A stretch of 64,000 nucleotides of DNA from Metellina segmentata (Eukaryota; Arthropoda; Arachnida; Araneae; Tetragnathidae). Shown in pieces: positions 56,945 to 64,000 of this stretch; positions within the stretch are counted from its first letter, which is position 1; every line of letters begins with the position of its first letter. The notes beneath the pieces are model-generated. The model did not search any database. It was not told the origin of the DNA and saw only the letters and a list, made by a program, of their open reading frames with translations. Made by a program: the position numbers and the translations under genes. The DNA is taken from the NCBI GenBank assembly GCA_947359465.1, contig OX375875.1, positions 18,973,458 through 19,037,457 of the forward strand, written 5' to 3'.

Positions 56945-58278
56945 ACTGAGATGGGAAATTGCTTCCAGATTTGTTGAGTTAAGAAAATGTGGAGCGGATA
57001 GCGATTTTGATTACTTGTGGCGATGAAAAACAATTGAAAGGTGTTCCAATCCTTGAAAATAGAACTGTGATAATTCAGTCAAAAGCTGTATTGTCAGCAG
57101 TTGAGCACTGGGTGCAGTTGGGAAAATCCAGGCAATGTGTTTTGATACCACGGCAGTAAATACTGGTCGCCTTAGGGGAACCTGCGTTTTGCTAGAACAG
57201 TTATTAGAGAAAAACCTTCTGTATTTAGCATGTTGCCACCATATTTTAGAAGTTGTTTTAAAAGCAGTTTTTAATTTCAAAATGGGCACATCCACTGTTC
57301 CTCAACCAGATATTTTTCGAAAATTCAAGGAAAAAAAAATACAAAACAGGTTCTAAAAGTTGAAAATATTAAAAATAAAGTAAGTAATCCAGACCAAATT
57401 TCAAGTTTTCTTTTTGAACAATTAAAAAACCGACAGCCCAGGTATAATAATAAAAAGAATTCATCCAACCTTGCTAAATTCATTTGGGCGTCTTACTCAA
57501 AAAGACATTACTTTTAGAGTACCTTGTGCTATTCATCAAGCCAGATGGATTGCAAAGGCCATTTATTCTCTCAAAATGTATATTTTCAGGGATAAATTTT
57601 CGTTAACCGATTCAGAGAGAAACGGTATTGAAGGTATTTGTTTATTTATAATCAATATTTTTGTAAAAGCATGGTTCAATGCCCACAAACCCACTTTGGC
57701 CCCCTAACCTAGACTACAATTATTAAAATCTTTAGTTCAATACAGGAAAATTGATAAAGAGGTTGTAGACAAGGCCCTATCTAAGATAATAAACCATCTG
57801 TGGTATCTCAACTCGGAGCAAGTTGCATTTTCATTTTTTGATGGTACTTTGGGAAAAAATGTCAAAACAAGCATGATTGAAAAATTAAGGTCCGAAGTAG
57901 AAAATGATGAATATGATTGTGATGATATGGATGTAAAACCAAAACTCAATCTCCAACAAGTTGTTCCTTTATAGGACAAATAATTGATTATATTGTTTCC
58001 CCTAGGACTCTACATTTTTTTAAGAGATTTGAAATCGATACAGAATTTTTAAATACTGATCCCGATTTATGATGTGAAAATCAACATTATTTAAAAGCTA
58101 AAAAATAGTGAACGGTTTAAAGGTTGTTAATGACACTGCTGAGAGAGGAGTAAAATTAATTAAAGACTTTAATTCCTCTTTGACCAAAGACGAAGAACAC
58201 AGGTAGTTCTTTTTAAAAGTTGTATCTGAGTATACGCAAATTTTTCCGGACTCTTTAAAAGCTACAATATCGAATTAA
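56945..58278 (+). pseudogene. Transposase-like gene of unassigned family, broken
   Basis: Fragments in shifting frames read 'DGKLLPDLLS' (about 56950), 'CDEKQLKGVPILENRT', 'CFDTTAVNTGRLRGTCVLLEQLL' (57137 on), 'LYLACCHHILEVVLKAVF', 'FGRLTQKDITFRVPCAIHQARWIAKAIYSLKMY', 'EQVAFSFFDGTLG' and 'VNGLKVVNDTAERGVKLIKDFNSSLTKDEEHR'. The pattern of an Asp in 'DGK', an Asp in 'FDTT', a CxHH motif and acidic residues further on suits an RNase H-fold DDE transposase. I remember similar uncharacterised proteins in aphids and Hydra but cannot name the superfamily. At least five stops or frame changes; dead. Confidence 0.7.
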
Positions 58279-58957
58279 TTTGTAATTACCACTTAATTTG
58301 TATATCTAAATAATAATAATATAATGATGTATAGTTCAACTATATAATTAATAAAATACATTTCAACACTATTTGGTATCATTTTAACTCTTTGCTTCCT
58401 CTTCTTTACCACTAATTCCTTCGTTTTGAATTTGAATGTTGTTGGATTTATTTTTGAAAATACCTCTAACAAAAGCCTTTTTAATGTACAAAATGAAAAA
58501 TACAAAAGCAAAATCTGGAAAGCAGAGGTAATTGAATATTGTAATGTTTTTAGGGCTTTGCAATGAAAATTCACTTTTGACGATATCCACTACGACCTTA
58601 CCTGAAAAGTGCTAAATACCATTCTATCAGTTTAAGTAAAAAAGTGGATGAGTTCCAACTTCAAGTCAATAAAATTTCCTATGAAATAAGACGCGAACCA
58701 GGTTTTTAGGACGAATAGTTTCGATTTTAAAGAGTAAAAACTACGATTTTTTGCTAAAAATCGCTGTTTTTCTTAACTTTAACTTCAATGAGGCACGGGT
58801 TAATATTATCAGATTGAGCTGAAATTCTGCCAATCACAGTTTCTGGCCTATTGGCAACTTTTAGGGGGGGGGGTGCCATGGAAGATTGGTCGAAATTTTT
58901 TTTTCCCCATATACCTTGTGACCACCCTAAGTCTATTCATATATTGTATGTCTGATC

Positions 58958-59902
58958 TCTCTATATTAAAATAAGTTACTGCAGATTCCACTGTTGCCAC
59001 CGCAGGATTGAAAACTCGCTTTTTTCGCTCGATTCTTAGACGGTTTTCCGAGAAAGTACGGGTCACAAAAATACGAAATTATCATGGTTTGTTCAAAAGT
59101 GTAATGGGAACAAGATGAAGACGATTTTTTTCAGATGCGGCTATTCGACCAACCGGTATAGTGGTTAAGTTGTTAGCTTCTAGATCGGAAGAATTTTGGT
59201 TCGAATCCGGGTCCGGGCATAGATGTTTATAAACGTATGGTGTAGAGGCGGCTGGTGCACCTTAAATCTGTCGTGGCCGAAAGTGCTCTCGTTGGGTTAG
59301 TGTGGAATTTTGGAGAGTGGAGTGCCAGCTCAGGTGTTGCTGCGTCATCTGATCGTGGTTCAAAATTATGAGGTGTTGTCCTCGGTTCTTTCCCTTAAGG
59401 GACTGATCCCGGACCGTCGTCAATAGCCCGTTGTGTTGCTCTAGTACGACGTTAACTAAAAATTACCATTACCGATGCGGCTATTAGTTTAGGGTTTATT
59501 AAGTGTCAAAGTCGAAAAAGTTAAATTTCTAACGCGAGTGAGCAGAAAACGTATAAATTTCAGTCTTCAGTCGTGATTTCTTCTAGAATATCTCTAAATT
59601 TGAAGTTTTGCAGGAAGCGGAGTTTTTTTAGATTTTTTTGATTTTTCAATTGATTTTGATAATATTTGTTTTCAATTCTGGAGAAATCAGGACACTTTTG
59701 TTACTTTTTTTTAAATAACTGTCAAATCTATATCTTATTGCTATTATTTTTTAAATATGTAAACATCGCAGGAAACCTTAGAATGTACTCTTTCTTACGG
59801 TACAATTATTTTTGAAATTGGTTAATATAGAAATTGGATACTATTAAAAGTCGGTCATACAATTTGGCGAGGGTTTATGAGTAGGCGGCCGAGCTCCCTA
59901 GT
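58958..59902 (+). mobile_element. Helitron-like element, second family, interrupted by SINE-A
   Basis: 5' end 'tctctatattaaaa', 3' end 'gccgagctccctagt'. Blocks match 21988-23516 in reverse ('gacggttttccgagaaagta', 'gatgcggctattagttta', 'tctttcttacggtacaatta'). Without the SINE it is about 600 bp. The hairpin block at the 3' end is largely lost. Confidence 0.6.
59146..59473 (+). mobile_element. SINE-A with 12-bp TSD inside the Helitron-like element
   Basis: Flanks 59134-59145 and 59474-59485 are identical (gatgcggctatt). The related uninterrupted site at 22335-22350 has this sequence once. Confidence 0.96.
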
Positions 59903-60245
59903 GTCGAAAATTGTCGACGTGAGAATCTTCTTAATCCTTTTGTCACTCTCTTTTGTGCGTTGTCAATTATTAACGACGCCCAAAAGCGGATTGGAAAGAG
60001 CGCTTCATACCGATAGCATTTACGACCTTAATCTTATTGACACCTAATGGATCTTTTGTAGACCTTTGGTATTTTATCCCACACCTCCTTTGAACCATAA
60101 AATACATTCTAACGTACTCGACATCGCGAGTAGAACTTATCTGTACGCTCTGTTGTTACACCTGCTAAGGAGCGAAGGTTGACAGCGTGTATTAAAACGT
60201 CCTTCACACCTGTGGAAGAGAAGCTACAGTTGGTGTTTGGGTGTC
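59903..60245. other. 5' flank of the tRNA gene; nothing else recognised
   Basis: Single-copy-looking. No repeat seen. Confidence 0.4.
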
Positions 60246-60318
60246 GGGGGCGTAGCTCAGATGGTAGAGCGCTCGCTTAGCATGCGAGAGGTACCGGGAT
60301 CGATACCCGGCGCCTCCA
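60246..60318 (+). tRNA. tRNA-Ala (AGC)
   Basis: A complete 73-nt cloverleaf. Acceptor stem GGGGGCG/CGCCTCC with one G-U pair; D arm 'gctcagatggtagagc'; anticodon stem CTCGC/GCGAG (60272-60276, 60284-60288) around loop TTAGCAT with anticodon AGC at 60279-60281; T stem CCGGG/CCCGG; discriminator A at 60318. CCA is not encoded, as in eukaryotes. The T loop is ATCGATA, not TTCGATC; to my memory the same variant is found in silkworm tRNA-Ala, so it is probably an arthropod form and not damage. The intact fold, lack of SINE body and oligo-T after it argue for a real, expressed gene. Confidence 0.96.
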
Positions 60319-60319
60319 A

Positions 60320-60324
60320 TTTTT
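60320..60324 (+). terminator. RNA polymerase III terminator
   Basis: A run of five T two bases after the tRNA 3' end. Confidence 0.85.
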
Positions 60325-60494
60325 GCTTTTGGGCAACAGCTAACAGTTGGTCCCATCACTTCTATTATAGTGGAATCATGAAAAGACACTTGTTTAATTA
60401 AAAAAAAACTGATTTGTGGATTTTTAAGTGCTGTTATTGTTGGTTGATTTAGGTTTGGTTTGACGATCCGTGTTTTATCCGTTTGGTACGTTTT

Positions 60495-60555
60495 TTAATC
60501 AACGTCGTACGGGAGCATCGCATCGAGCTATCGACGACAGTCTTTGGTCAACCCC
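60495..60555 (-). repeat. SINE 3' fragment
   Basis: 'aatcaacgtcgtacggg' to 'ggtcaaccccc'. Confidence 0.65.
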
Positions 60556-60579
60556 CAAGAGTAGGTGATCAAATTCGGA

Positions 60580-61068
60580 TGAGGCCGTGGGAGTCTGGTT
60601 GGAAAAGTAACGGATTCGCAAACGAGGGATCGCGAGTTCGAATCCAACCAAAGATCATCATTTACAAGAATTGCTGCACGTTAAATATGTTTTGGCCTCA
60701 AATGTCCTCATATTGAAAGTTTGGAGAGTGGGGATTGATTGGATTTTTTCCTTAGGGGATTGATCCCAGACCGTCATCAGTAGCCCGTTGTGTTGCTCTA
60801 GTTGTTGTTGTCTTGTCCATGGATAGGGCCATGCACGTTCCACACAATATCAGCTATTTTAAGGCAATTGTCCGAGTACAGGTCCTCCAAGGGAGAATCA
60901 CTAATTTGTTGCATGCTCGTCAAGATGGCCGGGCAAGAGAGGACGTGTTAGGGACTTAATTCTGTATCACAGTTTTTACAGCTGGGATATGTTCTTGTTC
61001 CATCCGGCTGAATTTTCATTCCCCTAAGGTGTCCAGTTCTCAGTTCTAGTACGACCTCAATTAAAATT
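60580..61068 (+). repeat. SINE-B split by a LINE fragment
   Basis: The head ('ggttggaaaagtaacgg', 'gcgagttcgaatccaacc') and shortened body run to 'gttgctctag' (60801); after the insertion the 3' end continues 'tacgacctcaattaaaatt' (61050-61068). Confidence 0.88.
60802..61044 (-). pseudogene. LINE (non-LTR retrotransposon) 3' end, 5'-truncated insertion
   Basis: Minus-strand C-terminal end of a non-LTR pol protein: 'ELRTGHLRGMKIQPDGTRTYPSCKNCDTELSP', a one-base frameshift, then 'HVLSCPAILTSMQQISDSPLEDL' to 'GPIHGQD'. The CxxCxxC...HxxxC arrangement is the zinc-knuckle-like end following RNase H in some non-LTR elements. The 3' end is an 'acaacaacaa' run. A short duplication (tctag at 60797-60801 and 61045-61049) flanks it. 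Only about 80 codons remain; the reverse transcriptase is not here. I am fairly sure of the LINE nature, unsure of the clade. Confidence 0.8.
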
Positions 61069-61069
61069 A

Positions 61070-61815
61070 CCTTACCAGAAAATGCCTCGCACAAAATAAA
61101 TCTCACAATCTCGCATCTATTTTGACCAAATACAAACAAATGATTCAGAGCATTTGGCGTTCTTCAAAGCAAAACTGGGCCCTTTGTCTTTTTGTAAATC
61201 TGGCAACCCTGTTCAATGAACGCAGCTAAGAGATCTCAAAACTGACATTTCCGTTTTGAAGAGGCAATCAATATCGATACCAAGTTCTTGTTTCGCGCAT
61301 CCTTTCCACTTTGCGTTGATTGGTCGGTTTCTTCATTGCTTTGTTTATTTTGCGAAACACTTAGTTCTTCTTTCCTGATTGTAAACTCACGTGCCATTGC
61401 TCGTTTTGGAGAATTTCCTTCTTTTGCGTTGTTCTCGGATATTAATGAATGTCTTGATGAGTTTTTCAAGCCTTTACATTTTTCTTGTTTGAGTAGGTAA
61501 TTACATTTATATTAGGCTTTTCTTTTGTGATGTTTTCTCTCGTCTCTATGACACATGTTGTTCCGCGCGAATCGTTGCTTGGACAGTGTCTATTTTTCGA
61601 AAATTTGGACGGAATTAGTGGATGACTCGAAAACTCAAAATGAAAAACAACAAACACTACAAGGGTCCCCAAAGTGCTCTATAATGACTTCCAGGGGTCG
61701 ATAAAAAATATAAAACATCATTGTATGGGAAAAAATTATATATAATTTTATTTTTTATTTTTATCCATTCCTCCCATCCAATATGTAATGTTAAAAAGGA
61801 CGTCAAAAGCAGAAA
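61070..61815. other. No supported gene
   Basis: Overlapping frames at 61236-61500 on both strands lack domains. Confidence 0.4.
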
Positions 61816-61818
61816 GTG

Positions 61819-62110
61819 CCGCTCAAACGGCATAGTGGATAAAGCACTCTGCTCCCACGCTTTGGGTTCGTTGTTCGATTCCCGACTAGGGTTACTTCCC
61901 TAGGGCTGGTTGTAGGTGATGTCCGAGGAAGAAGTCAGACTCCCGCCCAAGTGGTTCCTCACCAAAAAGTGGATAGCTGCACCCCCCTATGTCTTTACCA
62001 GTGATCAATTTGTGTGTTTGTAAAATAATAAAATCTATATTCTTCTTCTGTGTCTGTCCTACTTCAGATCACTGGGCCTGATCTCGTGTTTCACAGTTCA
62101 GGAGAAACGT
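61819..62110 (+). repeat. tRNA-derived SINE, another family (single copy)
   Basis: The head has 'catagtggataaagcac' (A box) and 'gttcgattccc' (B box). An unrelated body ('gaggaagaagtcagactcc') follows and 'aaaataataaaatc' suggests an A-rich end near 62035. No second copy in the window. Confidence 0.6.
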
Positions 62111-62194
62111 CAACAACAACAAAGCAGAAAGTATTCTTTTGACGGTTAGACCCAAACAATAATAATACTATATCTTCTATCTTCATAAAAAAAG

Positions 62195-62330
62195 GATGTG
62201 TGTGGGTATATGATCTATACAAATCTACACCGTTCGACCAATCCCCACCAAATTTGGTTTACTATTTGGTTTACTTTAAATATTTAGAACACTGCGGAAA
62301 ACATAGGCTATTAGAAAAAAAATTCGAGTT
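62195..62330. repeat. Dispersed repeat, sister of 4920-5150
   Basis: Contains 'acaaatctacaccgttcg', 'accaaatttggtt' and 'gaacactgcggaaaacatag'. Confidence 0.6.
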
Positions 62331-62489
62331 TTTCTTTATAGTGACATTTTAAAAGGGGAGCCGATTTCAATGTTACTTGAATCTCATCAAATCAAATAAC
62401 AATTTCATATATCACGTTTTGGTACTAAACCGAGGCAACATATAAAAAAAAATATCCGAATCCTTTGGGTAGCTTGGCAGGCAGTCCAA

Positions 62490-62600
62490 TGCTATAGGAC
62501 GGTTGATAGGGTAACGGATTAGCAATTGGAGGGTTGCGAGTTCGAATCCAACCAAAGACCCTCGTGAAGAAAGGGTACTAGACTTAAATTTCCTCGCGAG
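62490..62600 (+). repeat. SINE-B head fragment
   Basis: 'ctataggacggttgatagg' to 'cgagttcgaatccaacc' and 'aaagaccctcgtg'; the body stops soon after. Confidence 0.82.
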
Positions 62601-63044
62601 TGGAACCGCAAAAAGTCTCCAAAGTTTTTGCCAAATTGAGCAATAAGTATGACTAGCTGGTAAACCTTAGCTTAAGATGTGTGGGGTTTTGGAACACCAC
62701 ATTAATAGAAATGGAGTTGGACTGATACACGTATAAGTTTTTTATTACACTTATATAAGGTTTGAATTTACAACTGAAACTGTCAACACGCCTATGTACA
62801 CAACGTAATTAATGTACTAATGTTCCTGAAACAACATTAAGTGTGTGTGTTTCACTTCTCATAGTTTGTCGTTTTATTTTCCCCAGGGTTTGACTTCCCC
62901 GTATAACTGTCCAGAGAGCTACCTCGTTCACTATCTCCCTCTGTGGCTTCTCTAGCTCGAGTCTCTTTTTCCTACCTTCTCGGGGCATCAATCTTTTCCT
63001 GGCTCTCGTCGCTTCTTTTTCAAAATGACATCCCACACTCAAGG
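62601..63044. other. No supported gene
   Basis: The minus-strand frame 62809-63042 is Arg/Lys/Glu-rich without a recognised domain. Confidence 0.4.
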
Positions 63045-63100
63045 GGGCCGACCAAACAGTATAGGGGTTAAGGTGTTAGCCTCTAGATCGGAGGGTTCCA
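63045..63100 (+). repeat. SINE-A head only
   Basis: 'gccgaccaaacagtatag' to 'gatcggagggttcca'; the B box and body are replaced by LINE sequence. Confidence 0.85.
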
Positions 63101-63535
63101 GCTAGCTAAGGAAACAGCAATGGGCGAAACGGATTTCAAGGCCTCCGCCAATCTACCGAAATGTCACGTGAAGATCTCAATGAAAAAGGCAGCAATATGG
63201 TCCCTACCTCACGTCATATTTCACAGGCCATGGACCCATCCCCAGCTATTTGAGCCGATTCAGTGTGGCAAATTCTAGCAACTGCACCTGCGGACAAACA
63301 GGAACGGCCAATCATTACATCTTCAAATGCCCCCTAACATGTTCTCATCATCTCACACAGAAAACAGATGTTAATTATGCGGCTTGGGCAAAAAACACAG
63401 CCAGCAACGATCAAGCCCAGTCAAAGATCAGTCATGAGATTCCTTTCGGACAACATAGACTACCTCATCCAATAAACTGTTCATGTGCCTATACATATCC
63501 GGATCCAAGAGAATCGTGACCACGACAACAGACTA
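63101..63535 (+). pseudogene. LINE (non-LTR) pol C-terminal fragment
   Basis: Begins with RNase H-tail-like residues ('LAKETAMGETDFKASANLPKC') in a frame that breaks. The readable frame then is 63250-63519: 'LSRFSVANSSNCTCGQTGTANHYIFKCPLTCSHHL', with the CxC...H...C zinc-binding pattern typical after the RNase H domain of R1/I-type or Jockey-like elements, and ends with 'AWAKNTASNDQAQSKIS'. An in-frame stop (tga) two codons before the ATG separates it from its upstream part. Only the final tenth or so of a normal pol protein is present. Confidence 0.8.
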
Positions 63536-63744
63536 ATTGACCTTTTTTTGTATGTAACTTAGTAATATTACAGTATACATACTGTGCTGCATAACGGGAA
63601 ACCTCATTATGAGAAGTTCTGACCATGAAGCCAAAGAAAGAGTGCCTTCACGGTTTAAACAAAACCACTTTTCCTCAGCGTGTCCACAAAAAACCACTTT
63701 TACCTGTCCTATGGACGGGGGGGGTAAGGTGGACACCTGCGGTG

Positions 63745-63995
63745 GCCAAGTCCAAGCGTAGAGTGTAGATTCGGCGGGTGCACTTTAAATCAGTCGTGGC
63801 CGAAAGTCCTCTCGTTGGGTTGGTGCATAAGTGTGGAGAGTGGTGTGCCATCTCAGGTGTTGCCTCGTCATTTGACCGTGGTTAAAAATGACGTGGAATT
63901 GTCCTCCGATCTTTCCCTCAGGCACTGATCCCGGACAATCGCCAATAACCCGTTGTGTTGCTCCAGTGTGACGTTGATTATTACATATACCAAAT
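63745..63995 (+). repeat. SINE body and 3' end, head missing
   Basis: Starts near 'gtagagtgtagattcggcgg', then the full body to 'gtgacgttgattattacat'. Confidence 0.87.
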
Positions 63996-64000
63996 AAAAA

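Larger units (their letters stand above)
56013..58878 (+). mobile_element. DNA transposon with very long terminal inverted repeats (2.87 kb)
   Basis: The outer arm 56013-56187 pairs with 58692-58878 and the inner arm about 56530-56772 with 58298-58535. They share long exact stretches, for example 'aaaaacagcgatttttagc' and 'tttttcattttgtacatt'. Between the arms lies about 1.5 kb with a decayed transposase-like gene on the plus strand. The termini start near 'tggca(t/c)cccccct'; I find no clear target duplication. Long TIRs around one transposase gene indicate cut-and-paste transposition. The left arm is disrupted by a SINE. Confidence 0.83.

Overview
The window looks like gene-poor arthropod nuclear DNA. 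A spider is my best guess, because the SINE and Tc1 sequences resemble ones I associate with spider assemblies; this is recollection, not a search. It is AT-rich, has no operons or long intact reading frames, and is dominated by transposon relics, tandem repeats and about 60 copies or fragments of tRNA-derived SINEs. Only two features look like host genes: a tRNA-Ala(AGC) at 60246-60318 and, weakly, a first coding exon at 16031-16045 with a consensus splice donor, lying downstream of a CpG-rich stretch. Most long reading frames here are SINE bodies or chance.

Three SINE groups are used below. SINE-A (about 330 bp) has a head with pol III A and B boxes, a body, and an 'attacc' repeat tail; many copies keep perfect or near-perfect 10-16 bp target-site duplications (TSDs). 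SINE-B shares body and 3' end with A but has a different, more decayed head and an 'aatacctacc' tail. SINE-C has the A-type head joined to an unrelated body. SINEs are nested in each other and in other elements, so relative ages can be read.

Layout. 1-2.2 kb: SINE cluster. 2.2-5.3 kb: AT-rich DNA and two Helitron-like elements. 5.9-8.4 kb: a 1961-bp hAT transposon with terminal inverted repeats (TIRs) and an 8-bp TSD, inserted in a SINE. 9-11.5 kb: a hAT-type MITE and two Tc1 relics. 12.5-18.9 kb: SINEs, a 102-bp tandem array, an amplified SINE tail, the candidate exon, and a 1.1-kb 22-bp minisatellite. 20-28 kb: SINEs, a 1.5-kb Helitron-like element, AT-rich satellites. 28-37.9 kb: SINEs, Tc1 relics, a second hAT MITE, the best Helitron-like copy. 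38-48 kb: mostly featureless DNA and SINEs. 48-55 kb: dense nested SINEs and a 758-bp element with perfect 46-bp TIRs. 56-58.9 kb: a 2.9-kb transposon with TIRs over 0.4 kb and a decayed transposase-like gene I cannot assign. 58.9-64 kb: a second long Helitron-like element, the tRNA gene, two LINE C-terminal fragments and more SINEs.

No working gene network is visible. What can be read is mobile-element interaction: SINEs as targets, tandem arrays starting inside or beside SINEs, and non-autonomous elements outnumbering any element with coding capacity.
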